Shown here: positions 35,801 through 42,120 of the stretch, piece by piece | Layout: each line of letters begins with the position of its first letter | Position numbering within the stretch: the stretch's first letter is position 1 | Assembly: GCA_948470475.1 (NCBI GenBank) | Contig: OX419342.1 | Span: 1,579,701 to 1,643,700 of the forward strand | Source of the DNA: Galaxea fascicularis | Lineage: Eukaryota > Cnidaria > Anthozoa > Scleractinia > Euphylliidae | Direction: 5' to 3' | Length of the DNA: 64,000 nt | Made by a program: the position numbers and the translations under genes | The notes under the pieces: generated by a model | The model's input: the letters and a program-made list of their open reading frames with translations, nothing else | Databases searched by the model: none | What the model was told of the DNA's origin: nothing

Positions 35801-38089
35801 TTCTTCTTTTTCAGTGTGTCGCTTTTATTTATTTAATTTGTTTCCCTACTGTTAAATTTCTCGATTTCGTTCCATACGTGATTCTCACTTTGTTTAGTTA
35901 AACAGTTTGTCAGTTGAAGTATTTTAGCGCACGATTCTCAATCTAATTACACTTTTCATTTCATAGCGCACGAGAAAGATCTCGTGGAGGAAATAAGGAG
36001 CGAAACAAGTGGGGATCTGCAAAACACTCTAATCAAACTGGCAGAGGTAATGATTACTGACTAATACACGCAAAGTACTACAGTGGTTTTCAAATCAGTG
36101 TCGTAAAACCAAAGCCAAAGCAATTACTGTGGCCAATCACAGGAGACGCAGACAGCTCAGTGAACCAATCAGAATTTGAAGTAATTACATGCAACCGGTG
36201 CAAAGCGCGGGAAAATGCGCGCTTGCAACTTGAAATTAGTTTTGGTTCTGCTTCTCATTGGCTGAGAAAGTGGCGCGAGTTTTGTCAACCAATCACAGAG
36301 CGAAGTAAAGCAAAACTAAAGCAAACGCGACTGATTAGTTCGACACTCAATTGAAGACCGCTCTATGAGCCCTCTTGCGTTCATTACCACAACGTCTCAC
36401 CGTACTCTCGATAACAATCAGGTATGGTACTCCACACTCATTTTCTTCCATTATATTTCACAGGGAACACGAAGTACCTCGGAAAAAGTCGACGAGAATC
36501 AGGCTTACAAAGATGCCACAAAACTTTTTGAGGTCAGAAATTTAAAACATTGAAAATGAGAGTTACTGCTGTTGAGACTATCATCAGGGTTTTCGAGAAG
36601 TTAAATGTTTTTTATTATCTCCCACTCCAGGCTGGTGAAAAGGAAAAATGGGGAACAGATGAGTCCGTATTTGTAAATATTCTCACAAACAGAAGCACTT
36701 CACAATTACAGGCAACGTTTGAGGCGTACAAACACGTAAGTATATTGGAATATAATTACAGCAATTAGACCCGAACCGCAGTAGTAAACTTGGACTTAAA
36801 ACATGTTTGTCCAACTCTCAACATATTCATTTGCCTTTACCGCTTCAGGTTGCTAAGAAAGACATAATGGATTCGATCAATGACGAGCTCACTGGGGATT
36901 TCCATGACTCCATCGAAGCAATAGGTAATGCATAAACTAGCTACTTAGCATCATAGTAGCTGAAGAAAATGAAAGTCCCCCCCCCCACCTTTTTTTTCTT
37001 CTGTGGTTGGGGTCATCTTACAGATCTCAGAAGTTTCGTTAATGAAGCTCATGGTTCAATAAAGACGAATGAACTTTTAACTTTGTTTGATTGTAGCAGA
37101 TTGCCGATGGCCGATTGCCACTATCGCCAAAAACCGCGATCTCAAATGTCAAATCCCTTTCTATCTCAAATAGGAACTTGTAGCATATTATCATTAACTG
37201 TGTTAGACCCTGCTTTCTGGCTTTAAAGAAGCTTTATTAGAGATTGTGGAAAACATTGAAAGGAACCGCCCCTGAGTTAAAGTAATTTCTACTGCAATTT
37301 CATGTGCCTGAAATGTTTGTTTGTAGTTCGATGTACGCGGAACCCTCCTCTGTACTTTGCTGAAGTGCTGGAGAATGCATTGAGTGGAATAACCGCTGAC
37401 AGCAAAGACGTCGCTCGTGTCATCATAACGAGATCAGAGGTACATTGAACGTAAAGTGCACGGCAAATTGAATACATATGATTTAACTTTACACTGAATT
37501 TAGAGAGCTGGGTGCACAATGATTTCATTAGAGTCCCGCTAACTGTCTTTAAAGAGTCAGTTTTGCATTGTAACAGCCTATCACCTAGTCCCCTTATGCG
37601 TTTGTTTGTGTGTTTTCGCGCAAAGCCTGAAACTGGAGCCATCGCTGGCAGCGCAAGATCTACGGTGGAAGCGGAAGAAAAACTTTGTTACGCGATGAAG
37701 ATACGCCGTAATATCAATGTCACTAGAACCAATGCTTTTAAACGCTCAAGGAATGCAAAGTGAGTAGGCAATAGATTCCTGCTGTTGATTCCGGCGTAGT
37801 CATAGTAAGTGGATGTTTCGCTGGTGGCAGTCGGATAAAGAGGTTCTAGTTAGGGAAATAACTACCTGGGAGTTCAGGTCGGAAAATCAAATGGGGCGCC
37901 TAATTCTATTTGAAAGGCAGTAGTCTAGAAATCATGGGCTGTTAATGTCTTGTCTATGTATTTCAGGTTGATCTTGCTGAGATAAAAACTGAATACCAAA
38001 AGAAGACAGGCGTATCTCTAAAACAAGCGATAGAGGACAACTTGAAAGGAGACCTTGAAAAGCTTCTCCTACAGATGATTGGAAACTAG
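8817..38089 (+). CDS. Giant CFAP97-domain/annexin fusion protein with five annexin cores (20 repeats), 66 exons
   Basis: Predicted 1,951-residue protein. Annexins bind acidic phospholipid membranes in a Ca2+-dependent way through type II sites (GxGT plus a downstream acidic residue). Residues 26-147 resemble the CFAP97/hemingway family of axonemal proteins. Five four-repeat annexin cores follow, at about residues 216-511, 567-866, 915-1213, 1267-1562 and 1635-1951, separated by Lys/Glu-rich linkers. Every exon has AG/GT borders, phases agree across all 66, no internal stop occurs, and the total (5,856 nt) is a multiple of three ending in TAG at 38087-38089. The start at 8817 gives MSAEFRRNPVDRRLRRRQTE. 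No core has its own ATG exon or stop, which argues against five separate genes. An annexin of one core has about 320 residues and vertebrate ANXA6 has two cores. Exon coordinates are in the domain entries below. The main risk is that real transcripts split the locus, most plausibly at the 2.3-kb intron 30928-33247. Confidence 0.85.
9935..10245 (+). repeat. Degenerate GACT tetranucleotide array, intron 3
   Basis: About 300 bp of imperfect (GACT)n/(TGAC)n, with the purest part near 10060-10080. It lies wholly in the intron between exons 3 and 4. Similar arrays in the same strand orientation occur near 25790 and 27528. Confidence 0.75.
11509..11654 (+). mobile_element. 146-bp TA-flanked MITE, copy 1
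   Basis: Ends are TAGGTGGTTTTCACGTTACG on the left and GCAAACCACCTA on the right, with an inner inverted pair ACGGTAAACA/CCACCAGCAT. The full sequence is the near-exact reverse complement of 12866-13011. TA at both borders fits a Tc1/mariner-type duplication. It is non-coding and sits in the intron between exons 5 and 6. Confidence 0.72.
12813..13325. mobile_element. MITE with a second MITE nested inside it
   Basis: The left end TAGGGAGTTTAAGAAACGAG, with GGCGGCAACGAGAACG, is answered at the right end by GTTCTCATTGCCGTCGCCCT and TTCTCCCTA. This gives imperfect terminal inverted repeats of about 40 bp. The 146-bp MITE copy 2 interrupts its left part at 12866. Without the insertion the element is about 365 bp. 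It lies in the intron between exons 7 and 8. Confidence 0.6.
12866..13011 (-). mobile_element. 146-bp TA-flanked MITE, copy 2 (inverted, nested)
   Basis: This is the same element as 11509-11654 in opposite orientation, beginning TAGGTGGTTTGCAGCCAATC and ending AAAATCACCTA, with TA at each border. It was inserted into the older MITE 12813-13325. The two copies flank exons 6 and 7. Confidence 0.72.
13723..17639 (+). other. Annexin core A (repeats 1-4), exons 8-18
   Basis: Exons: 13723-13879, 14142-14239, 14614-14724, 14829-14885, 14996-15029, 15981-16060, 16186-16254, 16381-16482, 16625-16700, 17175-17281, 17516-17639. The first exon starts with a Lys-rich linker and ends in EDINKAIEG, the entry to repeat 1. 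Repeat 1 keeps annexin helices (ILEILGRVSEKKKL) but has no GxGT site. Repeat 2 has GLGTDEDILIEILCTR, a standard type II Ca2+ site, with SGDLEALLVEL supplying the downstream acidic residue. Repeat 3 has SWGTDEGKF and DGDLQ. Repeat 4 (ALQDGDTKTVARIIL) lacks a site. So two of four sites look intact. The same intron positions and phases recur in cores B-E. Confidence 0.88.
15190..15915 (-). mobile_element. 3' remnant of a non-LTR retrotransposon (LINE)
   Basis: The minus strand encodes the end of a jockey/CR1-like polymerase ORF. One piece reads AHTIPLFISANILPVNMLYL. A shifted frame continues LGPKVWNNFPRSLRSLPKRS and ends FMELK with a stop near 15500. A frameshift near 15780 breaks it. A 3' UTR follows, with a small hairpin (ACTCGATTAGC...ATTCGGGTGG) and an AATGAATGAATAAATC-type tail near 15190-15215. 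It is inserted antisense in the annexin intron between exons 12 and 13 and is clearly dead. Confidence 0.7.
17730..21210 (+). other. Linker A-B and annexin core B, exons 19-30
   Basis: Exons: linker 17730-17764 and 17978-18146, then 18395-18495, 18993-19106, 19236-19292, 19383-19416, 19504-19583, 19934-20002, 20189-20290, 20458-20533, 20670-20776, 21090-21210. The linker is almost only Lys, Ala, Glu and Gln (PKKQQK, KEKAKPKAGAAAG) and leads into ALEKDVDELHKSVEG. Repeat 1 lacks a Ca2+ site, repeat 2 has GLGTDEDALIEILCTR, repeat 3 has SWGTDEGKF, and repeat 4 has none. The exon encoding repeat 3 matches that of core A at 31 of 34 residues, so A and B are the closest pair. No initiator ATG or promoter signal precedes it, and the short exon 19 makes sense only as an internal exon. 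Confidence 0.87.
20880..21030 (+). repeat. Decayed SINE-like fragment
   Basis: TAGTCAACTGATCTGCCTCC followed by TGCCTGTTAGG resembles the body of the SINE at 2270-2534 (GCCAACTAGTCTGCCTCCTA). The upstream GTGGGTTTAAGTCC could be a worn B box. The resemblance is weak, and the fragment lies inside the intron between exons 29 and 30. Confidence 0.35.
22376..24140 (+). mobile_element. Penelope-like retroelement (RT + GIY-YIG), 5'-truncated, in annexin intron 33
   Basis: An uninterrupted frame runs from about 22376 to TAA at 24038-24040. It encodes the conserved reverse transcriptase core in order: PRFYGLPKIHKTGIPLRPIV, SFDVVSLFTKIPVD (motif A, with catalytic Asp), FGTAMGSPVSAVIAN (motif B), and KRYVDDVISAV (motif C; YVDD). 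A C-terminal GIY-YIG nuclease carries CDHEYIGQTKRQLGTRLKEH. This pairing defines Penelope-like elements. The N-terminal part of the ORF is missing, because a stop lies just upstream and no start region is visible, so this is a 5'-truncated copy. Lack of stops or frameshifts suggests recent insertion. It is in the sense orientation of its host gene. Boundaries are approximate. Confidence 0.9.
24075..24135 (+). ncRNA. Hammerhead-ribozyme-like motif of the Penelope element
   Basis: Downstream of the stop codon lies CTGATGA (24086-24092), then a stem GACACT/AGTGTC closed by the loop AGACAGG, then CGAAAC (GAAA at 24113-24116). The order CUGAUGA, stem II, GAAA is the invariant core of the hammerhead ribozyme. 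Such ribozymes are known in Penelope-like elements. Stem III (short) and the cleavage-site UH in the following GTTGGGTCGTG are less clear, so self-cleavage is not assured. No second copy was found at the truncated 5' end. Confidence 0.6.
25785..26110 (+). repeat. Degenerate GACT tetranucleotide array, intron 39
   Basis: About 320 bp of (GACT)n with variants such as CTAACTAACTAACTGG and GGCTGGCTGG. It lies in the intron between exons 39 and 40 and is the second of three arrays of this motif in the gene. Confidence 0.78.
27367..27810 (+). other. Linker C-D, exons 43-44
   Basis: Exon 43 is 27367-27385 (19 nt; SQQQKEK across the junction) and exon 44 is 27636-27810. Exon 44 encodes a very basic linker rich in Lys, Gly, Ala and Arg (GVAGGKQNGAAGKKADARRT, then TRKASKPPRKNQ) ending LEYSELREAIDG, the start of core D. 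The acceptor of exon 43 must be the internal AG after ACAGGA (position 27366) to keep frame with the phase-2 end of exon 42. The acceptor of exon 44 lies directly at the end of a tetranucleotide array and lacks a normal pyrimidine tract. Confidence 0.72.
27528..27634 (+). repeat. GACT/GATT tetranucleotide array running into a splice acceptor
   Basis: Pure (GACT)n passes into (GATT)n, (GAAT)n and (GATT)n and ends at GATTGATTAG, whose final AG (27634-27635) is the predicted acceptor of exon 44. It is the third array of this motif in the gene. Confidence 0.82.
28888..28963. mobile_element. 76-bp palindromic MITE with 9-bp target duplication, copy 1
   Basis: CAACCTCGTTCCCAG at the left is exactly mirrored by CTGGGAACGAGGTTG at the right, with a short purine/pyrimidine centre. 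It is flanked by TAAATGAAG and TAAAGGAAG, a 9-bp duplication with one mismatch. It lies in the intron between exons 48 and 49. A second copy lies at 34267. Confidence 0.8.
30613..30742 (+). repeat. GAT/GAC trinucleotide repeat tract
   Basis: Imperfect (GAT)n/(GAC)n with a purer (GAT)n run near 30710-30730, within the intron between exons 52 and 53. Ordinary simple repeat. Confidence 0.8.
30928..33247 (+). other. Largest 3' intron of the annexin gene (between cores D and E)
   Basis: A 2.3-kb interval with no annexin exon. Reading past the donor of exon 53 gives GGT ATA AAA TAA, an immediate stop with an AATAAA-like string beside it. A repeat-like stretch (31130-31770) contains the phrase TTGCACTTAATTGT twice (near 31587 and 31740). 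A G-rich run is at 32081 and a pogo-like MITE at 32672-32845. No promoter or first exon for a separate core-E gene is evident. Confidence 0.55.
32672..32845 (+). mobile_element. pogo/Tigger-like MITE, copy 1
   Basis: Ends are CAGTACAACTCC and GGGGTTCCACTG, flanked by TA on each side, with internal ATACGACCACCGCCGGGCCA and its inverted partner AATAACGTGGTGGTTGTAT. A related copy is at 44451-44637. It is non-coding. Confidence 0.68.
33248..33862 (+). other. Linker D-E, exons 54-55
   Basis: Exon 54 is 33248-33276 and exon 55 is 33677-33862. The layout (short phase 1-0 exon, then long phase-0 exon) is that of the other linkers, but the composition is acidic: EEPSESKPEEKPAEEKPEEK with four KPEEKPAEE-like periods, then SDEKQKEERPALSIKK. 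The recurring two-exon linker format is the best evidence that core E belongs to the same gene. Confidence 0.78.
34267..34335. mobile_element. 69-bp palindromic MITE with perfect 9-bp target duplication, copy 2
   Basis: It has the same CAACCTCGTTCCCAG...CTGGGAACGAGGTTG ends as 28888-28963, flanked by identical CTTACGACT on both sides (34258-34266 and 34336-34344). It lies in the intron between exons 56 and 57. Confidence 0.85.
36081..36363. mobile_element. 283-bp MITE with TA flanks
   Basis: The left end CAGTGGTTTTCAAATCAGTG and the complement of the right end (GAGCGGTCTTCAATTGAGTG) are imperfect terminal repeats. TA lies outside both. It fills most of the intron between exons 61 and 62. Confidence 0.6.
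37626..37759 (+). other. Candidate cassette or relic annexin exon in the last intron
   Basis: Between the last two exons lies an open stretch with a usable acceptor (CGCGCAAAG) and a good GTGAGT donor. It encodes VEAEEKLCYAMK, which recalls the EDAKKLYEAMK end of an annexin repeat exon, followed by TRTNAFKRSRNAK. Its length (134 nt) is not a multiple of three, so inclusion would end the protein a few codons into the final exon. The canonical annexin reads straight from RSE to VDLAEI without it. It is either a decayed repeat exon, a rare frame-changing exon, or chance. Confidence 0.3.
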
Positions 38090-38820
38090 AGAACTGCAAC
38101 ATTAGTACTGATTACAAGTAATCCATGTCTAAAAAATATTTCCACAATTACATTCATGTCTCACAGCGACGGTGCTCATTTTCGTTTTGAATCACGAAAT
38201 TTATATATTTAAATGAAGCGGTTTTTTTTAAAATTTATATCAAGAAGTGTAGTGGCATTGCCCCCATTAGTTCACATGCAGAAGTATGAATTGTTGTTCA
38301 AAGATTTTAAATATTATTTCACTTTGTGTTTAAAAACATACAAGCACGATCGTTGATAAATTATACATAGTTGTTTCCAACAATTTTAGCTTTCAGTTGT
38401 TCCAAAGGAAATTTAAGATGGACTTAGTGCATGCGTGAAAGGCGCAGGAAAGAGGGATAAAAAAATATAAACGGCGGGCAAACGCGCAATGCACGTCGGA
38501 TAGAATGAATCTACCCCTCCCCGGCCTCTTCAAGCTTCAGAGACTCGATCCACTATAACAGCCAGTATTGTTGTTGATTGATGTCTGTCTTTTATCAGTT
38601 AAGTTAGTTTTTTGTCATTTTGATGAGAAAGCCCTCAAAATTCCTTAAATTGCCTCACACGGCTCGAAGTTTGAGAGAAATGGAGTCCGTCATTTAGCTT
38701 GACTGTCTGACAGTCCCACTCATTGCGTGGTGTACATTATTTTTATTTAAGACAGATGTATTTAGTTGTTATACCTTTGTATTATAGACAAATAAACTCG
38801 TAGAGAACGCATAGAACATA
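38090..38820 (+). promoter_or_regulatory. 3' UTR and probable polyadenylation signal of the annexin gene
   Basis: After TAG at 38087-38089 the sequence is AT-rich and non-coding. An AATAAA hexamer at 38791-38796 is the best polyadenylation signal, which would give a 3' UTR of about 0.7 kb. Confidence 0.5.
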
Positions 38821-39965
38821 CTGAGTTTTTCTTATGGTTGCTGTAAGTCCATTGTTTTACAATAGTTTTTTTTTTATTACGTTATAGGTTTTCTTGACTC
38901 ATAATCAGTATTCTCTTTCGTCTAAATAGCCATATCCAGTACATGAGAGGAGCCCCAAATCCCCCAAAGTTGTTGTTCTTGTTGTTGTTGTAGTGAAGTT
39001 TGGGTCGTGACAAAGGATTCAAGTTTCTGTGATGGACTAGAGCCCAAGTCATTTGCAAAATGTTTGCATTTTTTAAACCGAAATCTCAAATAAGGCATTT
39101 CCCTTCCTTTCCATGCCCGATTCGCTGACACACCAACTGGCGTTTAGTCTTCCATTAGCTCTTTCGCCATTGTTGAGTATGAACAGAATGAGTGTTTAGT
39201 TAGCAAATAGATTCCATTTGTCAGTGCGTGCATAAAGGACGACGTCAAAACGTGGTAAAGAACACGATTCACACACGGCACTGCCTTATGGAACCTGTTT
39301 GTTTTATTGACATTGTGTTCTTAACTTTCTACCACTCATGACGTCATTTACTTAAATCGCAAACTCCTCCAGACCAATCAAAACACGAGGTTTACGCTCC
39401 ATTGTATAAATTAAATTAATGTTTTGTTTATCGTAATAATCACCCATGCATTTGTTTTGGTTCTGATCGTTTCGTTGATGGTGATGACGAAGTAGCACAA
39501 TAACAATGAATAACTACAAGAGTTTATCTCGTTGAGATTAGTTCATTATAGATTTATTTCTTACTCAGGTCAGAAACGAACGGGGGAATGGTACTCCAGC
39601 AGCTGATATGCATGATATGGGCCACTTGGAAGCCGCAAAGACAAAGATGGTTATTTTTCTTCTATCCACAGAGCGCGAAACGAAACGCAGGAAAACCGTT
39701 TCATGAGTTATGTTTCACTTGTTAATGACAGCCGAGGTGGCCTCTCTCATAATCCTGGTGGTTTCTTGAGGTCTCCTCGCCATTACCTTGAGCTGTAATT
39801 TGACTCTTTTCTTTTATCAAGGCAAATAAATGATGATGATGATGATGATGATGATGATAATCATCTTCAGAGGAAAAGACCAATAGGCTAGAACTTCTCA
39901 ACTCAGTGCTTATACAACTTTCAGCACGAGCTCGTAACGCGTACTCAATGATAATTTTGACTAAA
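38821..39965. other. Convergent intergenic region
   Basis: This lies between the 3' ends of the annexin gene (plus) and the XKR gene (minus). It contains a (GAT)n run near 39830-39858 and no supported coding sequence. It probably includes the XKR 3' UTR. Confidence 0.5.
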
Positions 39966-41189
39966 TTATTCCGCTTCCAGCAGTGAAAAGTTCTTCACGA
40001 AGCCTCGTGTCCTTAAATCTGACTGTGATTGAACGGTGCTGTCACAATCGCCATGACCATCCGAACTTTGAATTTCCTGGCCATAGGTTGGCGCGATACG
40101 GTGTGGTTTGCGAAACATAGCGTGTGTAAACGATAAATGAATCAGCGTACCGACAAGAGATAAAACAACGACTAAAACCACAATTATTACGGAAACCGAA
40201 TGATTCCATCGTCTATTGGCTGTCTTTGTCCAAGTAAAAAACAATAAACTCATAATAATGTTCTCAGCTATAAAGCATGCGTAGAAAAAACTAGAAGAGA
40301 TAATGGACCGGCCAAGTTTAATGTCAAATAATTTGGAATTCAGTTCTTTCACTTTGAATCCCAAATAAACAAAAATGTAACAAGGTATAAGTAGTGAGGC
40401 TATCCACCACACTTTCTTCTCCGTGAAGAATTCATGATTTCTGTACAAATATATTGAGATGCAAACGAATCCATGGAAAGCCAGTATTGCGGAAGTAAGC
40501 CATTTAAAAGCCACAAGAAAAGCAACGATTGACAAGCCACGTGCCGCAATGAGAAAGGCGTTATAGAGTGCGATAGCAATAAAGGGGGTTAGGCTTGCAT
40601 TGTGGTTGAAGCAACTGTATTCGAAAAGGGTTAGTACCCAGACAAGGTTCAGAAACGTCACCGAAATTGAAAACCATTGTACGGCTGAAATCTTTTCATC
40701 TTGGATTATCGTGGCGTAAATCTGAAGTATGATTTGAGGCATGTTTTCCAGCAAGCCTTCCACATAATGATACACCTTCTCTGCTCTGTAAACTTCTCGC
40801 AAATGTTCGTCGTCGACAAGCAGCCCCTCGATGCTGTTAACTTCATCGTAATTTCGTAAACAAACAAGGAGAAGCTTGACTTTTAGAATTCCTGATCCGC
40901 ATGGACTGGCAAAGAACAGAACTTGTTTCAACAAAGTACAAAATCTTACCTGCCCACAACTTTGTAACAAAAATGCCAGTGTAAGCAGAAGCGATGGCAA
41001 AATAGCAAACAGAAGGCAAAATCCAAACCACACAAAATGGTTCTGTTGATAGTAAACGATAGCCGTCAAAATATCCGTTGCTACGTCGGTGGAACTTAAA
41101 AGTGATCCGAATGAATACTTAAATAATTCGTATTTGCCAAGTCTTACGGTGTTTTCTGTCATAGCAAGCACATGAACTGTAACATTCAT
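39966..41189 (-). CDS. XK-related (XKR) multi-pass membrane protein, single exon
   Basis: Predicted 407 residues, intronless. The ATG at 41189 (MNVTVHVLAMTENTVRLGKY) is the first in frame; the frame is open further upstream but without ATG. Family marks are an early membrane segment with SSTDVATDILTAIVYY, and after it YVEGLLENMPQIILQIYATI (residues 142-161), whose E..PQ..LQ.Y pattern is the XKR signature. Hydrophobic segments follow around WFSISVTFLNLVWVLTL, FLIAARGLSIVAFLVAF, WWIASLLIPCYIFVYLGF, FFYACFIAENIIMSLLFF and VSVIIVVLVVVLSLVGTLIH, then a hydrophilic tail of about 55 residues. Some XKR proteins (human XKR8, Caenorhabditis CED-8) scramble phospholipids in apoptosis after caspase cleavage of the C-terminus. 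No clear DxxD site is seen in this tail, so the activating signal cannot be named. A family-level call is secure; the subfamily is not. Confidence 0.88.
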   Translation of the reverse strand: MNVTVHVLAMTENTVRLGKYELFKYSFGSLLSSTDVATDILTAIVYYQQNHFVWFGFCLLFAILPSLLLTLAFLLQSCGQVRFCTLLKQVLFFASPCGSGILKVKLLLVCLRNYDEVNSIEGLLVDDEHLREVYRAEKVYHYVEGLLENMPQIILQIYATIIQDEKISAVQWFSISVTFLNLVWVLTLFEYSCFNHNASLTPFIAIALYNAFLIAARGLSIVAFLVAFKWLTSAILAFHGFVCISIYLYRNHEFFTEKKVWWIASLLIPCYIFVYLGFKVKELNSKLFDIKLGRSIISSSFFYACFIAENIIMSLLFFTWTKTANRRWNHSVSVIIVVLVVVLSLVGTLIHLSFTHAMFRKPHRIAPTYGQEIQSSDGHGDCDSTVQSQSDLRTRGFVKNFSLLEAE

Positions 41190-42120
41190 GAGAAAACTAC
41201 AGGGTGAAAATGTTTTGTGCGGGCTTGCTCTCTTCTTCTCTGAGACTGGGGTTCGCTGCCAGGTTGACAAGGTGCCTTAGCAGATTGCGTGACGGTGTAT
41301 TAAGTCTCTCACACCTCTTCGTCTTGTAGCAGTGATATGTTTGTGTCACGACAACCCTAATTTTCGTAGTACAACTCTTCATTTAGTTCCCGTGCTAACC
41401 TAACTCTAAATGAATTTGTTTCCAAATTGACGTCATGAATCACGGCCACAGTTAGTAGTCGGAAACCCGCATCAACGAGCCATCTTGTCATGAAAGGCAC
41501 TCATAACTGCGTACTGAACCAAAGACTTGTGATTAACAGCAATTTTTTTCAGAATGCAATTCCATTACCTAGTGAGTGCTCAAACTGAAAATCTGGAGGA
41601 AATATGAAAATTTGATAAATTGAGACACGAGTGGTTAACCAAGGTTAACAGTTGTTAAGGTAAACATTATCTGCTCTGCGGGAAGCTTTCAGCTAGGATA
41701 TGAACGCTCACAGCTCTGGTTAATATCTATATTTATTATTGTTCTTTGTTTTATTTTTTGCCACTCATTAAATAAGTATACAATGATATCAACATTTGCA
41801 AAATCTACCTCGTACAAACTGTGCAGATACATGAAATATAAACTCGTCTGCCTGTTGCGTGATTTTACTACGTCATTCACAATTGCACACAGGGGTAGGG
41901 AGGGGTGGTAAGAAACAAACTTTCAAAATGGCGGGTGGAGTGATTCCAACTCCACTCTTACAAAAAGCTTTCTCTTTGGAATGGGAAGCTGATGAATCAG
42001 GATGTTATAATACAACCGCAGTTCCAGCAATAAACGTGAAGTCTTATCTGAAAACGGTGAACGTCGAGTGATAATGTTCGTTTGAAACTGCATTGCATCG
42101 CGATCGATCGTTATGCGGAA
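41190..42120. promoter_or_regulatory. Head-to-head XKR/DCAF4 interval, likely shared promoter region
   Basis: The two start codons point away from each other across 931 bp, and both 5' UTRs and promoters must lie here. No TATA box or other named element is clear. A short frame 41928-42071 with strong start context precedes DCAF4 (see separate entry). Confidence 0.45.
41928..42071 (+). other. 47-codon upstream ORF before DCAF4
   Basis: ATG in good context (CAAAATGG) opens MAGGVIPTPLLQKAFSLEWE and ends at TGA 50 nt before the DCAF4 start. A second tiny frame (ATGTTCGTTTGA at 42074) lies between them. If the DCAF4 transcript starts upstream of 41928, these would act as uORFs. Alternatively this is the first exon of a differently spliced DCAF4 N-terminus. 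There is no direct evidence for either. Confidence 0.35.

Larger units (their letters stand above)
33988..38089 (+). other. Annexin core E (canonical C-terminal core), exons 56-66
   Basis: Exons: 33988-34075, 34530-34624, 35048-35161, 35472-35528, 35743-35776, 35967-36046, 36464-36532, 36631-36735, 36849-36924, 37327-37439, 37967-38089. This core looks like an ordinary metazoan annexin. It opens with GTLKPAENFNPTEDAETLKK, and repeat 1 has GFGSDEDTI, so unlike cores A-D its repeat 1 site is present. Repeat 2 has GLGTNEAVLIEILCSR and repeat 3 KWGTDESVF. Repeat 4 has SGITADSKDVARVIITRSE and no site. The protein ends GDLEKLLLQMIGN. Three of four sites look intact. Intron phases match cores A-D. 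Confidence 0.9.

Noticed and set aside
8817..38089. Five separate tandem annexin genes
   Set aside because: No core from A to D ends in a stop, none from B to E has an ATG exon or promoter signal, and phases run continuously through the short linker exons. The D/E border is the weakest point and is flagged in findings.
41190..41270. 27-residue N-terminal extension of the XKR protein
   Set aside because: It would begin at TTG; the first in-frame ATG is at 41189.
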